A stretch of 64,000 nucleotides of DNA from Parvularcula bermudensis HTCC2503 (GCF_000152825.2 NC_014414.1:806001-870000); one strand, 5' to 3'; positions 53,085 to 63,662 are shown, counted from the stretch's first letter. The notes: generated by a model not told the origin, from the letters alone. Numbers and translations are program-made.

Positions 53085-53861
53085 TTAAATCTTCTCGCTG
53101 ACGGCGGTAGGGGGGGCCGGTTGATCGGGGCGCTGGAGCTGGGCCACCGACGGGAAGTGGGTCCGGCGCATGAGCCAAAGGACCCCCATCAGATCGCCGA
53201 TCCCCGCGGCGGCGCGCCCCAGATTGGTGTATTTCGACTCGCCGTGTTGGCGCGGCCGATTGGTCACCGGCACATAGACGGCCTGCTTCTCATAATGCCG
53301 GGTAAAGGCCGGCAGATAGCGGTGGAGGGCGTCGAAGAAAGGGAAGGCCAAGAAAAGATCCCGCGGGATGACCTTCAATCCACAGGCCGTATCCGGGCAA
53401 TCGTCTTTCAAGAGGCGTCGTCGCAGGCCATTGGCGAATTTCGAGGCGTATTTTCGGTCGTCGCCATCGGTCCGCTGCTGCCGGACGCCGCCGACAAGGC
53501 CGATGGGCCCGATGGTGCCGAGGTCGATCTCCGCAGCCATCCGCAACAGGTCCTTTGGGTCATCCTGGCCGTCACCGTCCATCGTGCCGATCCACAGGCC
53601 CCGGGCTGCCAGGGCACCGGTTCTGAGGGCGGCGCTTTTGCCGCTGCGCCTTGCGTGATGGATGACCCGCAGGGCCTCATGCCGCGCGGCGAGCGTATCG
53701 AGCACCGCCTGGGTGCCATCGGTGGAGCCGTCGTCTATCACGATCAGGTCGAGGGGCACCTGTGAGGGGGCCACGTCCAGCACTTCTTCGATCACCGGTC
53801 CGATATTCTCCCGCTCGTTGAAGACCGGGATCAGGATGGAAAAAGGAGGCTGCTTGACCAT
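53085..53861 (-). CDS. Polyprenyl-phosphate glycosyltransferase (GT2, DPM1-like)
   Basis: A 258-aa family 2 glycosyltransferase without clear membrane anchor. The nucleotide-sugar part has SILIPVFNERENIGPVIEEV, IDDGSTDGT and the metal-binding MDGDGQDDP. RPRQHGESKYTNLGRA is typical of the ArnC/DPM1 type. It would load a sugar onto a polyprenyl phosphate carrier. It is paired with the ArnT-type gene. Confidence 0.87.
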   Translation of the reverse strand: MVKQPPFSILIPVFNERENIGPVIEEVLDVAPSQVPLDLIVIDDGSTDGTQAVLDTLAARHEALRVIHHARRSGKSAALRTGALAARGLWIGTMDGDGQDDPKDLLRMAAEIDLGTIGPIGLVGGVRQQRTDGDDRKYASKFANGLRRRLLKDDCPDTACGLKVIPRDLFLAFPFFDALHRYLPAFTRHYEKQAVYVPVTNRPRQHGESKYTNLGRAAAGIGDLMGVLWLMRRTHFPSVAQLQRPDQPAPPTAVSEKI

Positions 53862-53897
53862 GGGTCCCCCAGAAGCACGAAATCCGCCGCAGCGAAA

Positions 53898-54869
53898 CTA
53901 GAACTTCGAGTCATCGGCGCGGCTTGGTGGGCGACGGCCGAAATCGGCGGCGGCGGCATCCTGACCGGCCTCGATAATTTCTCGACGAATCGCGCGGGTT
54001 CGCGAGAACAAGTCGTGGAGGGTGGCGCCGTCCCCGTCGCGGATCGCGCGCTGGAGGACGGAGAGATCCTCGGAAAAGCGCCCGAGCATTTCCAGCACGG
54101 CGTCCTTGTTCGAAAGAAAGATGTCGCGCCACATGTCGGGATCCGAGGCAGCAATGCGCGTGAAGTCGCGGAAGCCCCCGGCGGAGAATTTGATCACCTC
54201 GCTCTTGGTGACGGTTTCGAGGTCGGCGGCGGTGCCGACAATATTATAGGCGATGAGGTGCGGAATATGGCTGGTAATTGCGAGAACGAGATCATGATGC
54301 GCCGCGGTCATGATCTCGACGGTCGCGCCGAGCTGCTCCCAAAAGGCCGTCAGGCGGGAGAGCGCGTCGGGGTCGCTGCCCTCGGGCGGGGTCAGGATCG
54401 ACCAGCGCCCGTCGAACAAGCTGGCAAAGCCGGCCTCCGGCCCTGAATTTTCCGTCCCCGCCACCGGGTGGGCGGGCAGCAGGTGTATATGGGCCGGCAG
54501 ATGCGGGGTCAGCACGTCAAGCGCGACCCCTTTGACCGAGCCGACATCGGAGACGATGGCCCCAGGGCTGAGATGCGGCCCAATCGCCTTCCCGATGGCG
54601 TCAAAGGCCCCGACGGGGGTTGCGAGAATAACGAGATCGGCGCCCGTAACGGCGGTCTCCAGATCGGGGGCCAGCGTGTCGATGAACCCGATTTCGAGCG
54701 CCTTTTGCCCATTCGGTTGATGACGGTCGACGCCGATGATTTCCCGGGCAGCCCCGGCACGGCGGGTGGCATGGCCGAGGGACGATCCGATGAGCCCAAG
54801 GCCGATCAGGCACAGCCGCTCAAAAGGGACGAATGAGGGGGGAGAAAAGGAAGGATCATCGGTCGTCAT
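53898..54869 (-). CDS. tyrC: Prephenate/arogenate dehydrogenase
   Basis: NAD(P)-dependent enzyme of tyrosine synthesis, 323 aa. The dinucleotide loop LIGLGLIGSS is at residues 21-30, followed by LVILATPVGAFD, LLPAHPVAGTENSGPEAGF and the helical C-terminal domain. In relatives it usually lies next to an aromatic aminotransferase (hisC), which is missing here. The exact substrate (prephenate or arogenate) cannot be told. No ACT domain is visible. Confidence 0.92.
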   Translation of the reverse strand: MTTDDPSFSPPSFVPFERLCLIGLGLIGSSLGHATRRAGAAREIIGVDRHQPNGQKALEIGFIDTLAPDLETAVTGADLVILATPVGAFDAIGKAIGPHLSPGAIVSDVGSVKGVALDVLTPHLPAHIHLLPAHPVAGTENSGPEAGFASLFDGRWSILTPPEGSDPDALSRLTAFWEQLGATVEIMTAAHHDLVLAITSHIPHLIAYNIVGTAADLETVTKSEVIKFSAGGFRDFTRIAASDPDMWRDIFLSNKDAVLEMLGRFSEDLSVLQRAIRDGDGATLHDLFSRTRAIRREIIEAGQDAAAADFGRRPPSRADDSKF

Positions 54870-54923
54870 TGATCACATACTCCCGCCGGTTTCACCGCGC
54901 AGATCGCGGTGTCGGACCGTAAA

Positions 54924-54951
54924 GGGCGGCGGCGGGGTCGCCAAGCCGCCC
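54924..54951 (-). terminator. Candidate terminator after rplS
   Basis: GGGCGGC (54924-54930) pairs with GCCGCCC (54945-54951); on the minus strand the stem is followed by TTTAC. A second hairpin GCCTCCAT/ATGGAGGC (54965-54985) lies closer to the rplS stop but has no T run. Confidence 0.5.
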
Positions 54952-55000
54952 GGCCCACGCCCTGGCCTCCATCATCGATGGAGGCGCGTAGTGGAGAGGA

Positions 55001-55417
55001 TCAGGCCTTGGACGCTTTGCCCTTGGCTTTGCCTTTGCCCTTTTTGCCCTCGGCTTTGGCGCGGTGATCGACCTTTTCGGTGATCCGCGCAGATTTACCG
55101 CGGCGGGAGCGGAGATAGTACAGCTTCGCCCGGCGCACCTTACCGCGGCGGACCACCTCGATCGCCTCGACCAGGGGGGAATAGACGGGGAAAACCCGCT
55201 CGACCCCTTCTCCGAAGGAAATCTTCCGAACCGTGAAGCTCTCATTGAGGCCCCGGCCATTCCGCGCGATGCAGACGCCTTCATAGGCCTGCAACCGCTC
55301 ACGGGTCCCTTCGCGGACACGGACCTGAACGCGGACGGTGTCGCCGGGGGCGAAGGCGGGAATTTCGGCTTTCAACTCGGCAGCGTGCTCGGCTTCGAGC
55401 TGCTCAATGATGTTCAT
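55001..55417 (-). CDS. rplS: 50S ribosomal protein bL19
   Basis: Large-subunit protein at the 30S interface, 138 aa. The core starts [20 protein letters not shown] and has [20 protein letters not shown] and [20 protein letters not shown]. The C-terminus is a lysine/glycine/alanine-rich tail. It follows trmD by 6 bp on the minus strand, the normal trmD-rplS pair, but apart from rpsP-rimM. Confidence 0.97.
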   Translation of the reverse strand: MNIIEQLEAEHAAELKAEIPAFAPGDTVRVQVRVREGTRERLQAYEGVCIARNGRGLNESFTVRKISFGEGVERVFPVYSPLVEAIEVVRRGKVRRAKLYYLRSRRGKSARITEKVDHRAKAEGKKGKGKAKGKASKA

Positions 55418-55423
55418 GGCGGT

Positions 55424-56134
55424 CTAGCCCTTGTCATTATCGCCGGATTGGACCCCGCCAAGCAGCAAGTCGGGTCGTCGCGTGCGCGTCAATTTCAGCG
55501 ATTGATCCCGCCGCCATTCCGCAACCTTTTTGTGGTTGCCCGAAAGCAAAATCTCAGGGATCGACCGCCCTTCAAAGTCCCGTGGCCGTGTATACTGGGG
55601 ATATTCGAGCAAACCCCGCTCGAAACTCTCCTCGGCCTTGGACGAAGGCGCGCCCAATACACCGGGGACAAGCCGGACGCAAGCCTCGATCATGGCTTGC
55701 GCCGCCACTTCGCCGCCGGCGAGCACGAAGTCGCCAAGAGAGATTTCCTCAAGGTCGCGGGCCTCGATGAGGCGCTCGTCGACCCCTTCGAACCGGCCGC
55801 AGAGGAACACGGCGCCGGGCCCGCCCGCCAAATGGTGGGCGCGGGCTTGCGTAAACGGTGCCCCCCGGGGGGAGAGGAGAAAGCGCGGCCGAGGATCGTT
55901 GGTCCCAAGGCTGTCGAGGGCACGGGCGAGAATGTCGGCACGCATGACCAGCCCCGGCCCTCCCCCCGCCGGGGTGTCGTCCACCGTGTGGTGTTTGTCC
56001 GTGGCGAAATCGCGGGGGTTTGCGACATCGAGGGTCCAATGGCCGTCCCGCAGCCCGCGTCCGAGGACGCCGACCCCAAGGACGCCCGGAAAGGCATCGG
56101 GATAAAGAGAGATGACGCTTGCGTGCCAGGCCAT
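55424..56134 (-). CDS. trmD: tRNA (guanine-N1)-methyltransferase TrmD
   Basis: Methylates G37 of tRNA with SAM. It has 236 aa from the ATG at 56134; the frame runs 24 codons further without similarity. Trefoil-knot motifs are present: VDDTPAGGGPGLVMRADIL, FLCGRFEGVDERLIE, and EISLGDFVLAGGEVAA. The C-terminal domain has YPQYTRPRDFEGRSIPEILL and SGNHKKVAEWRR. It is divergent from the M16 peptidase gene across 152 bp. Confidence 0.96.
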   Translation of the reverse strand: MAWHASVISLYPDAFPGVLGVGVLGRGLRDGHWTLDVANPRDFATDKHHTVDDTPAGGGPGLVMRADILARALDSLGTNDPRPRFLLSPRGAPFTQARAHHLAGGPGAVFLCGRFEGVDERLIEARDLEEISLGDFVLAGGEVAAQAMIEACVRLVPGVLGAPSSKAEESFERGLLEYPQYTRPRDFEGRSIPEILLSGNHKKVAEWRRDQSLKLTRTRRPDLLLGGVQSGDNDKG

Positions 56135-56286
56135 GGCCCCTTCTGACCTGACCTTACGGCTTCGACAATATCGGTGCTGACGCGCGGTGCGGATCGGGGG
56201 CCGCATTGAACGCCCTGCAAAGGGGGCGTAGCCTGTGGCCTGATCGGCGTGCCGACGATCGCGGCGCGTCTCTGAAAGGATTGACC

Positions 56287-59214
56287 ATGGCCCCTCATCG
56301 TCTTGGACCCGCTATTTTGTTGATGCTCCTTGCCCTTACGGGGTGCGCAGCGACGGATGGCGGACAAGGGGGGATCGCGTCGGCCTTTGCGCCCTTTGCG
56401 CAAAAGGGGGCGGCGGAAGCCGGTCCGATCACTTTGCCAGACGGCGTTGAATGGGTTGAGACCGTCACGGACACCCAAAAGGGGATCGTCATCCCCTACA
56501 GCAAATATCGCCTCGATAACGGCTTAACGATCATTCTTCATGAGGATCATTCCGACCCCCTGGTCCATGTCGATGTGACGTATCATGTCGGCTCCGCGCG
56601 GGAGCGGCCGGGCCGCTCGGGCTTCGCCCACTTTTTCGAGCATATGATGTTCCAGGGGTCGGTGAACGTCGCCGATGAGGAACACTTCAAGATCGTGTCC
56701 GAAGCCGGGGGGACCTTGAACGGTACCACCAATGCCGACCGGACGAATTACTATCAGACGGTGCCGGCCAATCAGCTAGAGAAGATGTTATGGCTTGAAT
56801 CCGACCGCATGGGCTATCTCCTCCCGGCGGTGACGCGGCAAAAGTTCGAGGTCCAGCGCGCGACGGTCAAGAACGAGCGGGCGCAGCGCTATGACAATGC
56901 GCCCTATGGCCTTGTCGGAGAACGGGTGGGCGAGGCCTTCTATCCGGCGGATCATCCCTATCATTGGCCCGTGATCGGGTATACGGAGGATTTGAATGAG
57001 GCAACTCTCGCGGATCTTCAGCATTTCTTTCTGCGGTGGTATGGGCCGAATAATGCCGTCCTGACCATTGGCGGCGATCTTGACCCGGAACAGACCCTCG
57101 CTTGGGTCAAGAAATATTTCGGCGGCATCCCAAGAGGACCTAAGGTGCAGACGGTCGCCCCTGAGCCGATTGCCTTGGATCAAGACCGCTACATTACGCT
57201 GGACGACGATGTCGCCTTGCCGCTGATTTATATCGCAATGCCCACGGTGCATGCGCGCCATCCCGATGAGCCGGCGCTTGATGTGCTGGCGTCTATCCTT
57301 GGCGATGGTCGAACGTCACTTTTCTACAAGAACCTCGTTCGCGACGGTCTCGCGGTCCAAGCGGAGACGGGCCATCCGTGCCGAGAGCTTGCGTGCCAAT
57401 TTACCCTTTATGCGCTCCCCAATCCTGCCGCGGGCGTCAGTCTGGCGGACCTTGAGCAGCGCATCCGAGCGAGCTTCGATGAATTCGAAGAACGCGGCGT
57501 CTTGCCGGACGATTTGGCCAGGGTGAAGGCGCAGATCAGGTCGCGGTTGATCTTTGGTCTGGAGAGTGTTTCCGGCAAGGTCAGCCAACTCGCTTTCTTC
57601 GAGACCTTTGCGGGCACCCCGAATTATATCGCGCAGGAATTGGCGCGGTATGAGGCCGTCACGGAAGAGGACGTCATGGCCGCCTATCGTCGCTATCTGA
57701 AAGATCAGTCAGCGGTTATTTTGTCCGTCCTGCCGGAGGGGCAGGACATTGCCCCCGCCTCCGCCGCAAATTGGCAACGCCCAGCGCCACCGCAGGCGTC
57801 AGCACCGACGGCCAGCCTCGATTATCGGGCGCCGGTGGATGACTTTGATCGTCGCAAGGCTCCTCCCGCCAGCCAGTCCGTATCCGTTATTCCGCCCATG
57901 ATCTGGCGGGATAGTTTGGACAACGGTATTCCGGTTATCGGTGCGATCAATGACGAAGTGCCGACCACGGCCCTGACCCTGCGCCTGAATGTCGGTCAAC
58001 TTGACGAGCCCCTGACCAAGCTGGGCTTGGCTGCGTTGACCGCCTCAATGCTGAATGAGTCGACCGAAGGATCGAGTAACGAAGCATTGTCCAATCGGCT
58101 CGATAAGCTGGGGTCGCAGATTTCGGTATCCTCCGGTAATCGCTATTCAAGCTTGACGGTCAGGAGTCTGACGGAAAATTTGGATGAGACCTTGGACATT
58201 GCATGGGAGCGTTTGTTCACCCCCGGCTTTGACGAGGCGGATTTTGAGCGGGTGAAGTCCCAGACCATTGAGGGTATCCGCGCCGCGAAAAAAGACCCAA
58301 GCAGCGTTGCCGATCAGGTCTTCAGCCTCACCCTTTACGGGCAGGACAACGCCTTTTCCTGGTCGGATGCGGGGCTGGAGGAGACAGTGGCGTCCCTGAC
58401 GCTCGACGATGTGAGGGCGTTCTACGCTGAATTTTATCGCGCAGGGGCGGCCAGTGTGGCGGTCGTCTCCGATCTTCCGCGGGGGGAGGTGATGGCGTTG
58501 CTTTCCCCGCTTGAGGATTGGCAGGGCGATCGTCCGCCCCCCACCCCAATGGCGGCATTTCCGCGTCTCGAAACCGGCAAGATCTATCTCGTCGACAAGC
58601 CGGGGGCGACGCAGTCGGAAATCAGGATCGGGCGACGGGCCATGCCCTTTGACGCGACGGGGAGATATTATCGGGCGGGTCTTGTAAACTATCCTCTCGG
58701 GGGCGCATTTAACAGTCGGATCAATCTCAATCTGCGTGAGGATAAAGGGTACACTTACGGTGCGCGGACCGGTTTTTCCGGCGAGCGAGAGTTCGGCCGG
58801 TTTGTGGCGCGCGCTGGTGTCAGGACGGATGTCACGGGCCCCTCGATCCGTGAGTTTTTGGATGAAATCCATCTCTATGCCGATCAGGGTCCGACCGCTG
58901 AAGAAGTCTCGTTCACAAGGCAGGCCATTGGTCAGTCGACGGCGCGAGATTACGAGACTCCTCGACAAAAACTCGGGTTTCTTTCTTTGCTTCAAACCTA
59001 CGACCTCAAGCCCAGCTTCGTTGAGGCGCAGAAACGTATTCTCGACACCCTTACGGAGGCGGAGGCCGATCAATTAGCCACGGATCTTTTCTCCGAAGAG
59101 GTGACGATTGTCGTCGTCGGGGATCGGGAGGCGATCGCCGATCAACTCTCCGTGTTCGAGCGGGAGATCGTGCTGCTCGACGAGAATGGGCGCCGCGTGG
59201 ACGAAGGGTCCTAA
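56287..59214 (+). CDS. Double-domain M16 family zinc peptidase, lipoprotein
   Basis: A 975-aa exported peptidase. The signal peptide ends in ALTGC (cysteine 20), so it is probably a periplasmic or outer-membrane lipoprotein. The N-terminal M16 unit has the inverted zinc motif HFFEH at residues 115-119 and the distal glutamate near E197 (VKNER). The C-terminal M16 unit lacks HxxEH but has the R/Y-type pocket (NLREDKGYTYGARTGFSG). This is one long chain where many relatives have two genes. The ATG at 56287 has GAAAGGA upstream. Substrates are unknown. Confidence 0.92.
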   Translation: MAPHRLGPAILLMLLALTGCAATDGGQGGIASAFAPFAQKGAAEAGPITLPDGVEWVETVTDTQKGIVIPYSKYRLDNGLTIILHEDHSDPLVHVDVTYHVGSARERPGRSGFAHFFEHMMFQGSVNVADEEHFKIVSEAGGTLNGTTNADRTNYYQTVPANQLEKMLWLESDRMGYLLPAVTRQKFEVQRATVKNERAQRYDNAPYGLVGERVGEAFYPADHPYHWPVIGYTEDLNEATLADLQHFFLRWYGPNNAVLTIGGDLDPEQTLAWVKKYFGGIPRGPKVQTVAPEPIALDQDRYITLDDDVALPLIYIAMPTVHARHPDEPALDVLASILGDGRTSLFYKNLVRDGLAVQAETGHPCRELACQFTLYALPNPAAGVSLADLEQRIRASFDEFEERGVLPDDLARVKAQIRSRLIFGLESVSGKVSQLAFFETFAGTPNYIAQELARYEAVTEEDVMAAYRRYLKDQSAVILSVLPEGQDIAPASAANWQRPAPPQASAPTASLDYRAPVDDFDRRKAPPASQSVSVIPPMIWRDSLDNGIPVIGAINDEVPTTALTLRLNVGQLDEPLTKLGLAALTASMLNESTEGSSNEALSNRLDKLGSQISVSSGNRYSSLTVRSLTENLDETLDIAWERLFTPGFDEADFERVKSQTIEGIRAAKKDPSSVADQVFSLTLYGQDNAFSWSDAGLEETVASLTLDDVRAFYAEFYRAGAASVAVVSDLPRGEVMALLSPLEDWQGDRPPPTPMAAFPRLETGKIYLVDKPGATQSEIRIGRRAMPFDATGRYYRAGLVNYPLGGAFNSRINLNLREDKGYTYGARTGFSGEREFGRFVARAGVRTDVTGPSIREFLDEIHLYADQGPTAEEVSFTRQAIGQSTARDYETPRQKLGFLSLLQTYDLKPSFVEAQKRILDTLTEAEADQLATDLFSEEVTIVVVGDREAIADQLSVFEREIVLLDENGRRVDEGS

Positions 59215-59312
59215 AGCCTTTTCAAGCGAAGGCGGCACCGGCTCGCCTAAAGAAAATGCGATGACCAAAGATGTGAGAGGCGCTTCACGACTGAGGTCGA
59301 CCTGAAACGGCC

Positions 59313-60368
59313 CTAGCCTGGCCGCTGGGCCAGGCGGGCGAGACGAAAGAGGGTGCGCTCGATGACTTCCGTCGCGGGCACCCCTGTCTGTTTTGCCGCC
59401 AGATCCGCCTCAAGCAATGTCATCGCCGCACGCTCCAGGTCGCGTAAGGACCATTTCTCCAAGAGGGCGGTAAAGGCGCGTTGCTCGCCATAGAAAATAG
59501 GGGGGCGGACGGATTTCATCGCGTCTGCGCGGGGGCGGCCCGCCGCTTCGGCTTCCTTGACCGTCATCAGGCGGGCAAGGCGCCCCTGAAGAATGCGCAA
59601 AACCCCTAGCAACGATACGCCAGCGCCGCGGGCGCGGAACAACGCCTCCGACAGGGTGGGGCTATCCCCGCGCAAGGTCAGATCGGCGATTTCAAAGGTG
59701 GCGTCCGCTGTGCTCTGCGCCAGGGCCTGGGCGATATCGGTTTCCGTTACCTCCGCCGTTCCCGCCCTGAGGCTCTGAGGGCCCATATAGAGGATCAGTT
59801 TTTCGAGTTCGCTGGACAGGACGCCATGATCGTCCCCCATCAAGGTGACGAGGCGCAGGAGGGCGGCATCGTCGATTGACAAGGATTCCTGTTTCAGGCG
59901 GGTACGGATCGTTTCGGCAAGATCCTTTCCCTCCTGCGGGTAACAGCCGATCGCCGCCGCAAAGCGACTCTTCTCGCAGGCTTTTCTGAGGGCGCTGGTT
60001 TTCTTGAGATCCCCGGCCTCAATGACCACAAGGGCATTCGGGGCCGCCCCTGCTTCGATACGGGTAAGGAGGTGTGTCACCCCCTTTGCCGCCTTTTCCC
60101 CCGGCGTCCTGAGACGGATCAGCCGTTCTCCCCCCATGAAGGACAATGCCATCGCCTCATCCGCGAGTTGACCGACACTTTCGATATCGCCTTCACTCAA
60201 CGAGATCGCGTTGAAGGGGTCGTTCACATCCTCGACAATGTAGTGGCTCAACCGTCGGGCTCTCTCCTGAACAAGGCCCCCATCGGGGCCGTAGAACAAT
60301 GCCACGGCAACGCCCTTGGGGCGGGCGGTCAACCAGGAACCAATCTCGCCGGTCTTGATCGCGACCAT
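59313..60368 (-). CDS. holA: DNA polymerase III delta subunit
   Basis: Clamp-loader wrench subunit, 351 aa. The AAA-like domains are divergent: ALFYGPDGGLVQERARRLS replaces a P-loop, then LSFMGGERLIRLRTPGEKA and LVVIEAGDLKKTSALRKACE. The C-terminal collar domain follows. It overlaps lptE by one base. In many alphaproteobacteria leuS-lptE-holA abuts parB; here it is 45 kb from it. Confidence 0.93.
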   Translation of the reverse strand: MVAIKTGEIGSWLTARPKGVAVALFYGPDGGLVQERARRLSHYIVEDVNDPFNAISLSEGDIESVGQLADEAMALSFMGGERLIRLRTPGEKAAKGVTHLLTRIEAGAAPNALVVIEAGDLKKTSALRKACEKSRFAAAIGCYPQEGKDLAETIRTRLKQESLSIDDAALLRLVTLMGDDHGVLSSELEKLILYMGPQSLRAGTAEVTETDIAQALAQSTADATFEIADLTLRGDSPTLSEALFRARGAGVSLLGVLRILQGRLARLMTVKEAEAAGRPRADAMKSVRPPIFYGEQRAFTALLEKWSLRDLERAAMTLLEADLAAKQTGVPATEVIERTLFRLARLAQRPG

Positions 60369-60970
60369 TAGTTCTCGCCAGTCTCGCGGTTGAGTTCATC
60401 GGAAAGATTTCCCGGCAGACCACGATCTTGGTCGATCAGATCGGGGACGGGCACGCCCCTCGGCGCTGCGGGTCGACCGGCGAAATATAAGGCCAAGTCA
60501 CGCTCGATCTTCCCCGCCATCTCCACCGCGGTTCGCCGGACGGCGTCTTCCCTCGCGACATAGGAGGCATACTGACTGGCAACAACGCCATAACTGCTGC
60601 GCGCCTGAATAGCGTTCTCATAGACCATCTCGCCGCTGGTCGTGTCGACGAGGCGATAGCGCGCGGTCAAAAGGTAGTCGAAGCGTGTTGTGGCGGCGGC
60701 CCGGCTGGTCGCCACGGCGCGCCGACGATCCTCAACGGCGAGGGATAGCTGATAATTTGTGGCGGCCATATCGGAGGGGGGGAGGGTCCGGCCGAGTTCG
60801 TCGCGCAAAAGACGGGTGACGTCCGGCGCGCCGTCGATCGAGGCAAGGGAAACGGAGCGTAGGCCGATGGCGCTGCTGCCCTCCCCGTATAGGGGTTTGA
60901 AGCCACAGGCCGAGGCGAGGAGCGTAAGGCCAAGGGTCAGGATCAGGGGAAGAGGGGATCGGCGCATCAT
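60368..60970 (-). CDS. lptE: LPS assembly lipoprotein LptE
   Basis: Outer-membrane lipoprotein that plugs and assists LptD. It has 200 aa. The signal ends in LLASAC with a lipobox cysteine at residue 22, and the next residues GFKPLYGEG are typical of alphaproteobacterial LptE. A charged tail closes the protein. It sits between leuS and holA, overlapping both by 1-4 bp, the standard context. Confidence 0.9.
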   Translation of the reverse strand: MMRRSPLPLILTLGLTLLASACGFKPLYGEGSSAIGLRSVSLASIDGAPDVTRLLRDELGRTLPPSDMAATNYQLSLAVEDRRRAVATSRAAATTRFDYLLTARYRLVDTTSGEMVYENAIQARSSYGVVASQYASYVAREDAVRRTAVEMAGKIERDLALYFAGRPAAPRGVPVPDLIDQDRGLPGNLSDELNRETGEN

Positions 60971-63561
60971 CCGACCACCACATTGACGATTTTCTTTGGC
61001 ACAACGATGATCTTCCGTACGGTCTTGCCCGCGGTGAATTTTTCAACTTCGGGCATGCTGAGCGCGGCGGTCTCGATCGTTGATTTTTCGGCATCGAGGG
61101 GGACCGTCAGTTCTCCCCGTTTTTTGCCATTGACCTGCACCATCAGCGTTTGTTGGTCGTCGACCAGTAAGCCTCTATCGGCCTCCGGCCAGGGGGCCAG
61201 GGCGACAAGCCCCTCGCCGCCGATCAACGACCAGCATTCCTCCGCCAGATGCGGCATGAAGGGGGCCAATAGCCGGCTAAAGACGGAGAGGGCTTCCGCC
61301 GCCGTGGCGAGATTTTCCGGCGAGGCCGCCGTGAGGGATTTGAGTGCGCCAAGCAGCTCGTAAAGCCGGGCGATCGCCTTATTGAAGCGGAAATGATCGA
61401 TATCGTCACTCACGCCGACAATGGCGCTATGGACGGCGCGGCGGAGGGGCGCCTCCCCCGCCGAAGGCTGTTCGGTCGCCCTTAGGAGGACACCCTCATA
61501 GCGGCTTGCCAGATCGTAGACGCGCCCGGCAAAGCGGGCCGCGCCCTCAACACCGGATTCGGTCCATTCGACATCCCGCTCGGGGGGGGAGTCACTCAGG
61601 ACAAAGAACTTTGTGGCATCCGCGCCGTAGGAATCGGCCATGCCCATCGGGTCCACGACATTCTTTTTGGACTTCGACATTTTTTCGATGGAGCCGATCG
61701 TAATCGGCTCACCGGTTTTGCGATGCCGCGCCATGTCCCCCTGTTTATCGACATCCTCCGGCGCGACCCAGCCGCCATCGACATCTCGATAGGTTTCATG
61801 GGTGACCATGCCCTGGGTGAAGAGGTTCCGAAACGGCTCATCCGTATCAAGATAGCCAAGGTCCTTCATATTACGCGCAAAATAACGGGCGTAGAGGAGG
61901 TGGAGAATCGCGTGCTCAATGCCGCCAATATAGTGATCGACAGGCAGCCATGCCGCCGCCTCTTCGGGGGCGACGGGCCGGTCATCCGGTTGCGAGGCAA
62001 ATCGCGCGAAATACCAGGACGAATCGACGAAAGTGTCCATCGTATCCGTTTCCCGCTGCGCCGCCGTGCCGCATTCGGGGCAGGCGACTTCTCGCCATTC
62101 AGCGCAGACATCCTTGTCGAGAGGATTGCCAGGTTCGGCAAATATCGCCGCCGGAACGTCCGGCAGGCGAACCGGTAATTGCGCTTTGGGGACGGGCACG
62201 AGGCCGCAGCTGGGGCAGTGGATGACCGGGATTGGACATCCCCAATATCGTTGACGGGACAGTCCCCAATTGCGCAGGCGGTAGACGATGGTGCCTTTGC
62301 CCCATCCCATCTCTTCGAGGCGGTCGATGACCTCGCGTCGCGCCGCCTCGATGGTCTTGCCGTCGAGGAAGTCTGAATTGATCAGTGTCCCCGGTCCCGT
62401 ATAGGCCTCTTGCCGTCCGTCATCCCCTGTCGGGGCATGATCGCGATCGGGGGCGATGACCGGACGGACCGGCAGATCGTATTTACGGGCAAAGTCGAGA
62501 TCGCGCTGGTCATGGGCCGGACAGGCGAAAATGGCCCCTGTCCCATATTGCATGAGGATGAAATTCGCGACGAAGACAGGGAGTTCCCGGCCGTCAAAGG
62601 GGTGCTTGCCGGTAATCGGCAGGCGATAACCCCGCTTTTCGGCGGTCTCGATTGCCTCCTCCGAGGTGCCTGCGGCCTGGCATTCTGCAATGAAGGCGGC
62701 AAGGGCGCCGTCGGTTTCGGCAAAATGCGCCGCTAGGGGATGATCCGGCGCAACACCCAGAAAGCTGGCCCCGAACAGCGTGTCCGGCCGCGTCGTATAG
62801 ACGGTCAGCCCGGCAAAGGGCATATCGTCGTCCCCGCCGGCCGGGGGGCTCAACGGGAAGGTCATTTCCAGCCCTTCCGACCGACCGATCCAGTTCCGCT
62901 GCATTTCCTTGACATGGGCGGGCCAGCCATCGAGCCGTCCGTCATCAAGGGCCTCAAGCAGGTCGTCGGCACGGTGGGTGATCTTGAAGACCCACTGGTT
63001 CAGCGTCCGGCGTTCCACCGGCGCCCCCGACCGCCACCCCTTACCATCGATGACCTGTTCGTTCGCCAGGACGGTCTGATCGACCGGGTCCCAGTTCACC
63101 TGCGCCTCCTGCCGATCGAGGAACCCCGCCGCCAAAAATTCCAGAAACAGCTGCTGTTGATGGCCGTAATAATCGACATCGCAGGTGGCGAAGGAGCGAT
63201 CCCAATCGAGGCCAAGCCCCATTCGCTTCAATTGATCCGTCATCACCGCGATGTTGGCATAGGTCCATTCGGCCGGATGCTTGCCGGTGGCCATGGCGGC
63301 ATTTTCCGCCGGCATGCCAAAGGCGTCAAAGCCCATCGGGTGAAGGACGTCATAGCCTTTGGCCCGCTTGTACCGGGCAAGGACATCCCCCATGGCATAG
63401 TTCCGTACATGGCCGATATGGATTTTCCCCGAAGGATAGGGGAACATTTCGAGGATATAGCTCTTGGGGCGATCCCCGCTTAGTGAGGCGGCAAATACAT
63501 TGCTCTTGGCCCACGCGGCCTGCCATTTCGCTTCGATCGTGCGTGGGTCATACTGCGCCAT
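60967..63561 (-). CDS. leuS: Leucine-tRNA ligase
   Basis: Class I synthetase that charges tRNA-Leu, 864 aa from the ATG at 63561 (the frame continues 19 codons upstream). HIGH lies at residues 48-51 in [12 protein letters not shown]. The CP1 editing domain has [25 protein letters not shown] is in [16 protein letters not shown]. The C-terminal anticodon domain ends with the typical [22 protein letters not shown] stands about 11 bases upstream of the ATG. It is the first gene of leuS-lptE-holA. Confidence 0.97.
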   Translation of the reverse strand: MAQYDPRTIEAKWQAAWAKSNVFAASLSGDRPKSYILEMFPYPSGKIHIGHVRNYAMGDVLARYKRAKGYDVLHPMGFDAFGMPAENAAMATGKHPAEWTYANIAVMTDQLKRMGLGLDWDRSFATCDVDYYGHQQQLFLEFLAAGFLDRQEAQVNWDPVDQTVLANEQVIDGKGWRSGAPVERRTLNQWVFKITHRADDLLEALDDGRLDGWPAHVKEMQRNWIGRSEGLEMTFPLSPPAGGDDDMPFAGLTVYTTRPDTLFGASFLGVAPDHPLAAHFAETDGALAAFIAECQAAGTSEEAIETAEKRGYRLPITGKHPFDGRELPVFVANFILMQYGTGAIFACPAHDQRDLDFARKYDLPVRPVIAPDRDHAPTGDDGRQEAYTGPGTLINSDFLDGKTIEAARREVIDRLEEMGWGKGTIVYRLRNWGLSRQRYWGCPIPVIHCPSCGLVPVPKAQLPVRLPDVPAAIFAEPGNPLDKDVCAEWREVACPECGTAAQRETDTMDTFVDSSWYFARFASQPDDRPVAPEEAAAWLPVDHYIGGIEHAILHLLYARYFARNMKDLGYLDTDEPFRNLFTQGMVTHETYRDVDGGWVAPEDVDKQGDMARHRKTGEPITIGSIEKMSKSKKNVVDPMGMADSYGADATKFFVLSDSPPERDVEWTESGVEGAARFAGRVYDLASRYEGVLLRATEQPSAGEAPLRRAVHSAIVGVSDDIDHFRFNKAIARLYELLGALKSLTAASPENLATAAEALSVFSRLLAPFMPHLAEECWSLIGGEGLVALAPWPEADRGLLVDDQQTLMVQVNGKKRGELTVPLDAEKSTIETAALSMPEVEKFTAGKTVRKIIVVPKKIVNVVVG

Positions 63562-63662
63562 CGTGGGAGTGCCTCCATTCATTCGCGCGGTTGTGGCCTC
63601 CTTGGCCCGCCTCGGCAAGGCGCCCGTTGGCCGGGTCGCCCCGACGCCCTATGATCTGTTGG

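Noticed and set aside
55064-56146. A 360-codon open frame antisense to rplS and trmD
   Set aside because: rplS and trmD are unmistakable; the antisense frame is a by-product of GC-rich third positions.
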